This document shows, piece after piece, positions 9,076 to 17,116 of a stretch of 64,000 nucleotides of DNA (position 1 is its first letter; every line of letters begins with the position of its first letter). The stretch covers positions 36,001 to 100,000 of the forward strand of contig NZ_JABBHF010000015.1 of assembly GCF_012910715.1 (NCBI RefSeq). Reading direction: 5' to 3'. The notes under the pieces are model-generated. The model had not been told where the DNA came from, did not search any database, and saw nothing but the letters and a program-made list of their open reading frames with translations. This stretch comes from Flavivirga algicola (GTDB lineage: Bacteria; Bacteroidota; Bacteroidia; Flavobacteriales; Flavobacteriaceae). A program made the translations under genes and the position numbers.

Positions 9076-10046
9076 TAATCCAGAGATTGATTTTCTAAAG
9101 AAGCATGCTCCAATAGTTTGTTGAATTCTTCGGCTGTTAAACTTCCATAGTAGAAGTTTATAGGGTTGATACGTTCCCCGTCTTTAAAAATCTCATAGTG
9201 CAGATGAGGCGCTTCAGAACGTCCTGTGCTACCAACAAACCCTATAATATCACCACGTTTAACCTTTTGGTTTTTTCTCACGTTATATTTGTACAAATGC
9301 GCATACAAACTAGTATATCCAAAACCGTGATCAATTCTTATGTGTTTACCGTAACCACTAGACCCAGAATCTGCTCGAACAACTTTGCCATCGCCACTAG
9401 CATAAACAGGCGTGCCTCTAGGCGCAGTAAAATCCATGCCCCAGTGCATTTTTCGGGCTTTGGTAAAAGGATCGGATCGCATACCATATCCAGAGGCCAT
9501 TCTGGTTAAGTCTTCATTGCTTACGGGTTGAATTGCAGGGATGGCAGCTAATATCTTTTCCTTTTTTTCTGCTAAAACGGCAATTTCATCAAGTGATTTA
9601 GATTGTACGACAATTTGTTTTTGTAATATATCGATGCGTTTATTGCTTTCTATGATTAATTTGGAGTTATCGAACCCTTCTAAATCCTTATATCTGTTTA
9701 TGCCTCCAAACCCAGCTCTACGTTGGGCTTCTGGGATAGGGTTGGCCTCAAAATAAACACGATAAATATTATTGTCTCTGTCTTCAATATTGGCTAGTAC
9801 CGTTTCAGCCTCTGCCATTTTTTTATTAAGCAATTCAAATTGGAGCTGCATATTATGTAACTCTCTTTTTATAGCTTTCTCTTTTGGAGACTCAACGTAT
9901 TGACTTGCAATAAAAACAAAGATAAAAGCAAAAAAAGCACAGCCCAAAATAAAAAAGGAAGCATACTTAAAAGTGGTCCTCTTTTTTCGCTCTATTTTTC
10001 GGTAGGAAAGCGATTCGGAATCGTAATAATATTTTACCTTACTCAT
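9075..10046 (-). CDS. M23 family cell-wall metallopeptidase
   Basis: Membrane-anchored peptidoglycan endopeptidase or an inactive regulator of one. One transmembrane helix (residues about 29-49) follows a basic cytoplasmic start; a coiled coil runs from about 60 to 100. The LytM/M23 domain is at about 185-305 with the zinc ligands H201 and D205 in HWGMD and H281/H283 in HLHYE, so the active site looks complete. It begins a leftward transcription unit with merR and is divergent from alaS. It resembles the NlpD/EnvC-like peptidases used in cell separation. Confidence 0.95.
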   Translation of the reverse strand: MSKVKYYYDSESLSYRKIERKKRTTFKYASFFILGCAFFAFIFVFIASQYVESPKEKAIKRELHNMQLQFELLNKKMAEAETVLANIEDRDNNIYRVYFEANPIPEAQRRAGFGGINRYKDLEGFDNSKLIIESNKRIDILQKQIVVQSKSLDEIAVLAEKKEKILAAIPAIQPVSNEDLTRMASGYGMRSDPFTKARKMHWGMDFTAPRGTPVYASGDGKVVRADSGSSGYGKHIRIDHGFGYTSLYAHLYKYNVRKNQKVKRGDIIGFVGSTGRSEAPHLHYEIFKDGERINPINFYYGSLTAEEFNKLLEHASLENQSLD

Positions 10047-10060
10047 TTCTTAAATTATAC

Positions 10061-10068
10061 TATTTTTG
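10061..10068 (+). promoter_or_regulatory. Possible -7 box upstream of alaS
   Basis: TATTTTTG fits TAnnTTTG exactly and lies in the divergent region between the M23 gene and alaS. No TTG is seen at the correct distance upstream. If used, the alaS leader would be about 190 nt. The fit may be chance in AT-rich DNA. Confidence 0.3.
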
Positions 10069-10268
10069 CATCTAAATTGGGTCATACAATGACTGCATTT
10101 AATATGCAAACGGACAAACCTACAAAAAAATTATTATAATCTATATTACGATTATTGCTCATAGTAGGTTTAAGGCATCCTAAATTTAAAATAAATTAGA
10201 AAGTAAATATAAAAATTGTTTCTTATAAATAGTAATTAAAATAGAAACAAAGGTTTTAATAAGAACAC

Positions 10269-12884
10269 ATGAAGTCACAAGATATACGATCAAAGTTTTT
10301 AAGTTTTTTTGAAGAAAAGAAACATAGTATAGTTGCATCTGCCCCAATGGTTTTAAAAGATGATCCTACCCTAATGTTTGTGAATTCAGGAATGGCGCCC
10401 TTTAAGGAGTTTTTTTTAGGAAATGCACAACCAAAAAATAACCGTATTGCCGATTCCCAAAAATGTTTACGTGTTTCGGGGAAGCATAATGATTTAGAGG
10501 AAGTGGGATATGATACATATCACCATACACTTTTTGAAATGCTTGGTAATTGGAGTTTTGGGGATTACTTTAAAAAAGAAGCCATTGCTTGGGCCTGGGA
10601 ACTATTAACAGAAGTTTACGGTATTGATAAAGATATATTGTATGTGACTGTTTTTGAGGGAAGTGATGATGCAGATAACCTTTCAATGGATACAGAAGCG
10701 TATGATTTTTGGAAGCAGTACATCGCTGAAGACCGTATCTTAAAAGGCAATAAAAAGGATAATTTCTGGGAGATGGGAGAGCAGGGGCCCTGTGGTCCTT
10801 GTAGTGAAATACATGTAGATATTCGTTCTGAAGAAGAAAAAGCAAAAGTATCAGGGAAAGATTTAGTAAATCAAGACCATCCGCAAGTTGTAGAAATTTG
10901 GAATTTGGTTTTTATGCAATACAATCGGAAAGCGAATGGTAGCTTAGAAAACCTTCCCGATAAGCATATTGATACAGGTATGGGCTTTGAACGTTTATGT
11001 ATGGTGTTACAAGGTGTTCAATCTAATTACGATACCGATGTTTTCACGCCTTTAATTAGGGAGATAGAAACGATTACCAAAAAGAAATATGGTAAACTTG
11101 AAGATGTAGATATAGCCATTCGTGTTATAGCCGATCATGTTAGAGCTGTAGCATTTTCTATAGCAGATGGTCAACTACCTAGTAATACAGGTGCTGGCTA
11201 TGTGATTCGTAGAATTTTAAGACGAGCTGTGCGTTACGGTTTTACTTTTTTGGATAAAAAAGAAGCATTCATTTACAGGTTGGTTGATATTATGAGTAAG
11301 AAAATGGGAGCAGCCTTTCCTGAATTGAAAGCTCAAAAACAACTTATCGAAAATGTTATAAAAGAAGAAGAACAGTCTTTTTTAAGAACCTTGGACCAAG
11401 GTTTGGTATTGTTAAACAGAATTGTTGAGGAAACGAAAGACGATACGGTATCTGGAGAAAAAGCTTTCGAACTATATGATACCTATGGTTTTCCAATAGA
11501 TTTAACAGCACTTATTTTAAGTGAAAAAGGATTAAAACTTGATGAAAAAGGTTTTAACATAGAACTGCAAAAGCAAAAAAGCCGATCTCGTGCAGCTAGC
11601 GAAATGTCAACTGACGATTGGACCATTTTATTTGATGATACCGAAGAAGAGTTTATAGGCTACGATACCCTTGAAGCTCAAGTTAAATTAACCCGATATA
11701 GAAAAGTGGTTTCTAAAAAGGATGGTGAAATGTACCAGTTGGTATTTAATATCACACCGTTCTATCCAGAAGGAGGAGGGCAGGTAGGTGATAAAGGGTA
11801 TTTAGAAGATGCACATGGTGATGTTATTTATATTTTGGATACGAAGAAAGAAAATAATGTGATTATTCACTTTGCTAAAAACCTACCAAAACATATTGAA
11901 GAAACATTTAAGGCGGTTGTAGATGCAAAACAACGCTATAGAACGGAATGTAACCATACCGCTACACATTTATTACATCAGGCTTTAAGAGAGGTTCTGG
12001 GTACGCATGTGGAGCAAAAGGGAAGTGCCGTGCACTCAAAATATTTACGTTTCGATTTTTCACATTTTTCTAAACTAACGCTTGAAGAATTACGAGATGT
12101 TGAAAATTTTGTAAATGCTAGGATAGAAGGAAAGTTGCCATTAGTGGAGAAACGAGACATTCCTAAAGAAGAAGCCATTGCAGATGGTGCCATGAGTTTG
12201 TTTGGAGAGAAGTATGGAGACACGGTTCGTGCAATTCGTTTTGGTCAGTCTATAGAACTTTGTGGAGGGACTCATGTGAAAAACACTGCCGATATTTGGC
12301 ATTTTAAAATTGTATCTGAAAGTGCAGTTGCTGCTGGAATTCGTCGTATTGAAGCTATTACCAATGATGCTGTTAAGGATTTTTATTTTGAAAATAATCG
12401 CGCTTATTTTGAAATGAAAGATTTGCTTAACAATGCCAAGGAGCCCGTAAAAGCATTACAGAATTTGCAGGAAGAAAATACGAGTCTTAAAAAGCAAATA
12501 GAATCACTTTTAAAAGATAAAGCTAAAAATATAAAAGGAGCCCTTAAAAATGAATTGAAAGATGTTAATGGCATTCAGTTTTTAGCCAAGAAATTAGATT
12601 TAGATGCAGGAGGAATAAAAGATGTTGCTTTTGAGCTAGGAAGTCAATTTGATAATTTATTTCTATTATTTGGAGCAGAGCAAAAAGGGAAAGCCCTATT
12701 ATCTTGTTACATTTCAAAAGAATTGGTAGCAAGTAAAGCATTAAATGCAGGGCAAGTTGTTAGAGAGCTTGGGAAATATATTCAAGGCGGTGGTGGCGGA
12801 CAACCATTTTTTGCAACGGCTGGAGGTAAGAATCCAGCTGGGATTGAAGAGGCTTTAGAAAAGGTCAGGGATTATCTGAACTAA
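10269..12884 (+). CDS. alaS: Alanine--tRNA ligase
   Basis: Cytoplasmic class II aminoacyl-tRNA synthetase that charges tRNA-Ala. The catalytic domain starts with [14 protein letters not shown] and [11 protein letters not shown]; the editing domain contains the zinc-binding pair HTATHLLH and CGGTH; the C-terminal DHHA1 region ends with the glycine-rich [10 protein letters not shown] motif. The length, 871 residues, is full. The ATG is preceded by an A-rich leader. The gene is monocistronic: the stop codon is directly followed, without spacer, by the left repeat of a decayed GxxExxY element. Confidence 0.99.
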   Translation: MKSQDIRSKFLSFFEEKKHSIVASAPMVLKDDPTLMFVNSGMAPFKEFFLGNAQPKNNRIADSQKCLRVSGKHNDLEEVGYDTYHHTLFEMLGNWSFGDYFKKEAIAWAWELLTEVYGIDKDILYVTVFEGSDDADNLSMDTEAYDFWKQYIAEDRILKGNKKDNFWEMGEQGPCGPCSEIHVDIRSEEEKAKVSGKDLVNQDHPQVVEIWNLVFMQYNRKANGSLENLPDKHIDTGMGFERLCMVLQGVQSNYDTDVFTPLIREIETITKKKYGKLEDVDIAIRVIADHVRAVAFSIADGQLPSNTGAGYVIRRILRRAVRYGFTFLDKKEAFIYRLVDIMSKKMGAAFPELKAQKQLIENVIKEEEQSFLRTLDQGLVLLNRIVEETKDDTVSGEKAFELYDTYGFPIDLTALILSEKGLKLDEKGFNIELQKQKSRSRAASEMSTDDWTILFDDTEEEFIGYDTLEAQVKLTRYRKVVSKKDGEMYQLVFNITPFYPEGGGQVGDKGYLEDAHGDVIYILDTKKENNVIIHFAKNLPKHIEETFKAVVDAKQRYRTECNHTATHLLHQALREVLGTHVEQKGSAVHSKYLRFDFSHFSKLTLEELRDVENFVNARIEGKLPLVEKRDIPKEEAIADGAMSLFGEKYGDTVRAIRFGQSIELCGGTHVKNTADIWHFKIVSESAVAAGIRRIEAITNDAVKDFYFENNRAYFEMKDLLNNAKEPVKALQNLQEENTSLKKQIESLLKDKAKNIKGALKNELKDVNGIQFLAKKLDLDAGGIKDVAFELGSQFDNLFLLFGAEQKGKALLSCYISKELVASKALNAGQVVRELGKYIQGGGGGQPFFATAGGKNPAGIEEALEKVRDYLN

Positions 12885-12910
12885 TCTCGCAAAGACGCGG
12901 AGTCACAAAG
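12885..12910 (+). repeat. Left imperfect inverted repeat of a GxxExxY element
   Basis: This begins at the base after the alaS stop codon and reads TCTCGCAAAGACGCGGAGTC, then ACAAAG. The reverse complement of 13233-13266 starts TCTCGCCAAGG and ends AAGACGCAAAG, so the two flank the GxxExxY remnant in inverted orientation. Such 'CGCAAAGACGC' repeats commonly flank GxxExxY genes in this phylum. Confidence 0.65.
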
Positions 12911-12918
12911 TTATATAA

Positions 12919-13222
12919 AGAAGAGGTTTGTTGGAGCCTGTTTATGAAGAAATTTTATATTCGGAAATAAGCGACATGGGATTTGAAGTAAAAAGACAAA
13001 AGCAATTACCAGTGGTTTGGAAAGGAAAAACATTAGATTTAGAGTTTCGAACCGATTTAATTGTTGAAAATAAAGTGATTATTGAGATAAAATCAGTACA
13101 AGAAATTCACCCTGTCTATCCTAAACAATTTAAAACTATCAGGATTAAAACTTGGGCTTTTAATTAATTTTAACAGCCCTTTAATAAAAACAGGAATCAC
13201 CAGAATAGTTAGTGGATTGTAA
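12919..13222 (+). pseudogene. GxxExxY family protein, truncated and frameshifted
   Basis: Remnant of a GxxExxY-family protein (a small PD-(D/E)XK-like family of unknown function, normally about 125-130 residues). The open part begins at GLLEPVYEE, in the family's name-giving motif, so the N-terminal 20-25 residues are missing; an in-frame stop lies at 12916-12918. The nuclease-like core FRTDLIV...IEIKS is present. After PKQFK the frame breaks near 13125-13140: the plus-one frame then gives LKLGLLINFNSPLI and ends at 13220-13222, which is the conserved C-terminus. One deletion plus one frameshift indicate decay. Confidence 0.75.
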
Positions 13223-13232
13223 TAAAGAGGTT

Positions 13233-13266
13233 CTTTGCGTCTTAGAGCCTTAGAGCCTTGGCGAGA
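13233..13266 (-). repeat. Right imperfect inverted repeat of the GxxExxY element
   Basis: It starts CTTTGCGTCTTAGAGCC and ends CTTGGCGAGA; TTAGAGCC occurs twice in tandem inside. Read on the minus strand it matches the left repeat at 12885-12910 at both ends (TCTCGC and GACGC...AAAG), with extra bases in the middle. It lies 11 nt after the restored stop of the GxxExxY remnant. Confidence 0.6.
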
Positions 13267-13294
13267 AAAAGCATAGTTCTTTAATAAGAAAAAA

Positions 13295-14260
13295 ATGAAG
13301 CTACAAACAAAAATACCATTAGAAAAACAGTCTGAAAACCTCATAGACTACCGTTCAAATATCTTGCTAATTGGTTCTTGTTTTGTAGAAAACATGGGTA
13401 AGAAGCTAGACTATTTTAAGTTTCAAAATACTCAAAACCCATGGGGTGTTTTATTTCATCCTAAGGCTATTGAAAATTTAGTTTCTCACGCAATAAATAA
13501 AAAGGGATACTCTGAAGATGATATCTTTTTTCACAATGAGCAATGGCATTGTTTTGATGTACATTCAAAGTTGAGCAATGTCTCTAAACAGGATTTGTTG
13601 AATGATTTAAATGAAGGTATTCAATTAACAAATCAACAAATTAAAAAAGCCACTCATATTGTTATTACTTTGGGAACAGCCTGGGTCTATCGCTCTATAA
13701 ACACAAAAGAGATTGTAGCAAACTGCCATAAGGTGCCTCAAAAACAATTTACAAAAGAATTACTTTCGGTTGATGAAATTTCCAAATCAATAGAAACAAT
13801 AGTTCGTTTAATTGGAAGTGTAAACACTAAGGCATCAATTATCTTTACTGTATCTCCTGTGCGACATATAAAAGATGGTTTTATTGAAAACACACAAAGT
13901 AAAGCACATTTAATTTCGGCTATTCATCAGTTTATTAATCAAAAATCGTCAATCGTCAATCGTCAACCATTCTACTTCCCCGCCTATGAAATTATGATGG
14001 ACGAACTTCGTGATTATCGTTTTTATAAAGAAGATATGATTCACCCAAATGGGGTTGCTGTTAGTTATATTTGGAATCGTTTCTACGAGGTTTGGATCTC
14101 CTCAAAGGCAGAAAAAACAATGAAAGAAGTTGATGCCGTTCAAAAAGGGTTGCAGCATAAGCCATTTAATCCAAATTCTGAAACCCATCAAAAATTTCTT
14201 CAAAACATAGAAGCAAAAAAAAATCGAATTAAGGCTCAATTTTCACACATCGTATTTTAA
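13295..14260 (+). CDS. GSCFA-domain protein
   Basis: A 321-residue protein of the GSCFA family (PF08885), related to SGNH-type hydrolases. The name-giving motif is LIGSCFVENMG (residues about 24-34), followed by NPWGVLFHP. ITLGTAWVYR and SPVRHIKDG are further family blocks, and FYFPAYEIMMDELRDYRFY with MIHPN near the end gives the likely catalytic Asp/His region. No signal peptide is present. The substrate is not known. Near residues 217-224 a triple heptamer repeat (13944-13966) encodes SSIVNRQ, an apparent in-frame insertion in a variable stretch. Confidence 0.92.
   Translation: MKLQTKIPLEKQSENLIDYRSNILLIGSCFVENMGKKLDYFKFQNTQNPWGVLFHPKAIENLVSHAINKKGYSEDDIFFHNEQWHCFDVHSKLSNVSKQDLLNDLNEGIQLTNQQIKKATHIVITLGTAWVYRSINTKEIVANCHKVPQKQFTKELLSVDEISKSIETIVRLIGSVNTKASIIFTVSPVRHIKDGFIENTQSKAHLISAIHQFINQKSSIVNRQPFYFPAYEIMMDELRDYRFYKEDMIHPNGVAVSYIWNRFYEVWISSKAEKTMKEVDAVQKGLQHKPFNPNSETHQKFLQNIEAKKNRIKAQFSHIVF
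13944..13966 (+). repeat. Phased heptamer tandem repeat inside the GSCFA gene
   Basis: AATCGTC occurs three times in direct succession (13944-13964), followed by AA of a partial fourth copy. Three units make 21 nt, so the reading frame is kept and seven residues are encoded. A related heptamer array lies upstream of lysS at 42908-42942. Confidence 0.85.
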
Positions 14261-14310
14261 GATGTATCTAATTAAAAACAGGTTTTGAATAAAAAATAAC
14301 ACCTAATTTA

Positions 14311-14318
14311 TAATTTTG
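14311..14318 (+). promoter_or_regulatory. -7 box, candidate promoter of a short transcript
   Basis: TAATTTTG matches TAnnTTTG exactly. The nearest upstream TTG (14285-14287) is 23 nt away, a little too far. Together with the terminator ending at 14517 it would define a transcript of about 195 nt. Confidence 0.35.
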
Positions 14319-14465
14319 AAAGGCAAAACATATAGTTGGGATTCGTTGCTCGTGAGTCTCAAAAATATTATTACGGTTAATCTTTTTTAATAACGTTTTA
14401 TCGAAAAATTACGAATTCTAAAACTAATAATTGTAGATTTAAAACGCTATTAATCAGTTCATATC

Positions 14466-14517
14466 AAAAACATCAATTGTACGATCAGTAAAATGATTAG
14501 CGATTGGTGTTTTTTTT
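14466..14517 (+). terminator. Intrinsic terminator between GSCFA and DUF4230 genes
   Basis: AAAAACATCAAT (14466-14477) pairs with ATTGGTGTTTTT (14503-14514) including one G-U pair; ATCA and TGAT extend the stem inside, and eight T residues (14510-14517) follow the arm. It is 206 nt or more after the GSCFA stop, so it ends either a long 3' untranslated region or a separate small RNA. Confidence 0.6.
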
Positions 14518-14776
14518 ATGCGACTTTTGATTTTGAATATAAAGTTTTAAAATTCTATCACATTGAAGTTATCAATTCAAGAGTTTTATTGTTGTTTAAA
14601 ATAACTTTTGTTTAACGTTCAGTTAATACCTTCTGAAGAGAAGTTGATTAGTTTTGTCTCGTTAATTTATATTTCAAAACTACATTGGTTAGACTTCTTA
14701 TGTCGAAGGAAACTAATGTTTTTTTGTTTTATATATAAAGATCAAGAATACTATAGAATTATTTTTAAATTAGTGC

Positions 14777-15391
14777 ATGCGAAAAATTCTATTTGGGGTC
14801 ATCATTACCTTGGTTATTCTGTTTTCCTTTAAATATTGTGGGGATAAGCATGAAGATAAAATAGTACTTCAGGAAAGTTCTGCGCTCATTCAGGAACAAA
14901 TAAAAAATGTTGGAAAGTTGGTGGTTACCGAAGGACATTTTAGTGAGGTTTTTAACTATAAGAATTCTAAAGACATTTTTGGAGATTATTTTACTTCAGA
15001 AAAAAAAGCGCTTGTGGTTGTTAATGCAGAAGTTTCTATAGCTTATGACTTAAGTAAAATTGAATTTGAAGTAGATGAGGTTGGTAAGACACTCACTATT
15101 TTAAGCATTCCCAAAGAAGAAATCAAAATCAATCCAGATTTGGAGTATTACGATATTCAATCAGATTTTTTTAATCCCTTCGAGGCCAAAGATTATAATG
15201 ATATAAAAAAAATAGTAAAAGCATCATTGAATCAAAAATTAGAAGCCTCCGATTTAAAAACAAACGCTAAAAATAGATTAATAAGCGAGCTCTCAAAATT
15301 CTATATTCTAACAAATTCTTTAGGATGGACTTTGAAATATAATGAAAACCCAGTATCGACAATTGATGCTTTAGGGAAAATAAAATTATAG
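14777..15391 (+). CDS. DUF4230 domain protein
   Basis: A 204-residue protein with an N-terminal hydrophobic anchor or signal (residues 3-18). The remaining part fits DUF4230: GKLVVTEGHFSEVFNYK, KKALVVVNAEVSIAYDLSKI and a C-terminal helix AKNRLISELSKFY. The family occurs in Bacteroidota and Firmicutes as membrane-anchored envelope proteins with no known activity. The ATG at 14777 is preceded by AT-rich DNA. The next gene starts 8 nt after the stop, so both may be co-transcribed. Confidence 0.88.
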   Translation: MRKILFGVIITLVILFSFKYCGDKHEDKIVLQESSALIQEQIKNVGKLVVTEGHFSEVFNYKNSKDIFGDYFTSEKKALVVVNAEVSIAYDLSKIEFEVDEVGKTLTILSIPKEEIKINPDLEYYDIQSDFFNPFEAKDYNDIKKIVKASLNQKLEASDLKTNAKNRLISELSKFYILTNSLGWTLKYNENPVSTIDALGKIKL

Positions 15392-15399
15392 TAGTAAAT

Positions 15400-16335
15400 A
15401 TGGATAAACCTACATTACAAAAGGTACATAATCTTATAAAGCCCTACATTCATAGAACGCCAGTTTTAACATCAGAGTTGTTAAATGAATTATGTGAAGC
15501 CGAGGTTTTTTTTAAATGTGAGAACTTTCAAAAGACAGGAGCATTTAAAATGAGAGGCGCAACACATGCTATTTTAAATTTAACCAAAGAACAAAAAAGT
15601 AAAGGCGTTGTTACACATTCTTCTGGTAATTTTGCCCAGGCACTGTCATTAGCCGCCAAAAACCTTAATGTAAAAGCTTATATAGTGATGCCCGAGAATG
15701 CCCCTGAAGTCAAAAAGAGTGCGGTTAGAGGATATGGAGGTGTTATTATTGAATGTGGTTCTGGTGTGAATGCTAGGGAACATGAAGCAGTACGTATCCA
15801 AAAAGAAAAGGGAGCAACCTTTATCCATCCTTCAAATGATGACGATGTTATTTATGGGCAAGCAACGGCAGCTATAGAGTTGTTGGAAGATTATAACGAT
15901 TTAAATTATATATTCGCACCAGTTGGTGGTGGAGGGTTGTTAGCAGGTACTATTTTGGCAGCGAATCATTTTTCGGATACTTGTAAGGTTATTGCAGGAG
16001 AACCTTTTGAGGTTGATGATGCTTATCGATCATTAATTTCTGGAAGGATTGAAAAAAACAAGACTTCTAATACTATAGCAGATGGGTTACGGACTTATTT
16101 AGGGGATCGGAATTTCCCAATTATAAAGGAGCACGTTGAAGATATAACACGTGTTGAGGAAGATGAGATTATTAAATCTCTGAGGCTCATTTGGGAGCGC
16201 ATGAAAATAGTAGTAGAACCATCTAGTGCCGTTGCCTTTGCTGCGGTTTTAAAAGATAAAAAAAGAATAAGAAATAAAAGAATAGGTGTTATAATATCAG
16301 GAGGAAATGTAGATGTATCTAATCTTCCTTTTTAA
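15400..16335 (+). CDS. Serine/threonine dehydratase or serine racemase-like PLP enzyme
   Basis: Fold-type II PLP enzyme of 311 residues, with no C-terminal ACT regulatory domain. FKCENFQKTGAFKMRG carries the PLP lysine (KTGAFK), SSGNFAQAL is the substrate loop, GGGGLLAG binds the phosphate, and SGGNVD closes the active site. GEPFEVDDAYRS resembles the divalent-metal site of eukaryote-type serine racemases (E...DD). Likely reactions are deamination of serine or threonine to the 2-oxo acid and possibly serine racemisation; sequence alone cannot separate them. It lies between DUF4230 and a crotonase gene, all rightward. Confidence 0.9.
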   Translation: MDKPTLQKVHNLIKPYIHRTPVLTSELLNELCEAEVFFKCENFQKTGAFKMRGATHAILNLTKEQKSKGVVTHSSGNFAQALSLAAKNLNVKAYIVMPENAPEVKKSAVRGYGGVIIECGSGVNAREHEAVRIQKEKGATFIHPSNDDDVIYGQATAAIELLEDYNDLNYIFAPVGGGGLLAGTILAANHFSDTCKVIAGEPFEVDDAYRSLISGRIEKNKTSNTIADGLRTYLGDRNFPIIKEHVEDITRVEEDEIIKSLRLIWERMKIVVEPSSAVAFAAVLKDKKRIRNKRIGVIISGGNVDVSNLPF

Positions 16336-16357
16336 ATAAATACCGTAATTTGTAGTT

Positions 16358-17110
16358 ATGTTAGAGTCTTACGTTAAGTTAACCGTTAGTAGCAATATAG
16401 GGTATATTGAATTCTTTCACCCGAATCGAAATTCTATGCCAAGTGATGTTTTGTCTAAATTATCAAAAACCATACAGGAAGCAGGAAATAATGATGCTGT
16501 TAAGGTTATTGTTTTAAAAAGTGGTGGAGATAGAACTTTTTGTGCTGGTGCCAGCTTCAATGAATTAATAGATGTCGAAGATGCTGAAGCTGGAAAGGTT
16601 TTTTTCTCTGGATTTGCTCATGTTATTAATGCCATGCGTAAATGTCCAAAGCTCATCATTGGTCGCATTCAAGGAAAAACCGTTGGAGGAGGTGTAGGTT
16701 TGGCTGCTGCAACCGATTATTGTATGACAACTAAATATGCCTCTATAAGATTAAGTGAGCTAAGTATTGGTATTGGGCCTTTTGTAATAGAACCAGTAGT
16801 TACAAGGAAAATAGGGCTGTCGGCTATGTCGCAAATGACTATAGATGCCGAAACTTTCTTTTCTGCAGAATTTGCTAAAGAAAAAGGGCTATATGCTGAT
16901 GTTTTTGAAACTGCAGAAGAGCTTGATGAAGCAGTTGAAAGTTTGGCTACTAAACTAGCATCCTACAATCCTGAAGCTTTAGCAGATATGAAAACTGTTT
17001 TTTGGAAAGGCACAGATGATTGGGATACACTATTAATAGAGCGTGCAGCGATAAGTGGTAAACTCGTGCTGAGTAAGTTTACCAAAAAGACTTTAAAACG
17101 TTTTCGGTGA
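16358..17110 (+). CDS. Enoyl-CoA hydratase/isomerase family protein
   Basis: Crotonase-fold enzyme of 250 residues, cytoplasmic. FCAGASFNEL forms the first half of the oxyanion hole and GKTVGGGVGLAAATDYCM the second. The usual EIxxGxxP block appears as SELSIGIGPFVIEPVVTRK. Likely a 2-enoyl-CoA or methylglutaconyl-CoA hydratase in fatty-acid or amino-acid breakdown, but the exact substrate is open. It starts 22 nt after the dehydratase stop and converges, at 6 nt distance, with the aromatic amino acid hydroxylase gene. Confidence 0.9.
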   Translation: MLESYVKLTVSSNIGYIEFFHPNRNSMPSDVLSKLSKTIQEAGNNDAVKVIVLKSGGDRTFCAGASFNELIDVEDAEAGKVFFSGFAHVINAMRKCPKLIIGRIQGKTVGGGVGLAAATDYCMTTKYASIRLSELSIGIGPFVIEPVVTRKIGLSAMSQMTIDAETFFSAEFAKEKGLYADVFETAEELDEAVESLATKLASYNPEALADMKTVFWKGTDDWDTLLIERAAISGKLVLSKFTKKTLKRFR

Positions 17111-17116
17111 TTTGTA

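Larger units (their letters stand above)
14261..14776. other. Non-coding region with a promoter-like box and an intrinsic terminator
   Basis: No open frame here looks like a real gene. It holds a -7 box at 14311-14318, a terminator hairpin at 14466-14517, and another -7-like box TAGTTTTG at 14649-14656 that could drive the DUF4230 gene with a leader of about 115 nt. A short stem, GGGATTC with GAGTCTC, lies between box and terminator near 14338-14360. Confidence 0.5.

Noticed and set aside
12885..13266. Toxin-antitoxin or restriction gene
   Set aside because: The residues fit a GxxExxY remnant with frameshift; no partner gene or intact active protein is present.
14608..14832. 74-codon frame before DUF4230
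   Set aside because: Runs over the DUF4230 start in another frame and has no conserved motif or sensible start region.
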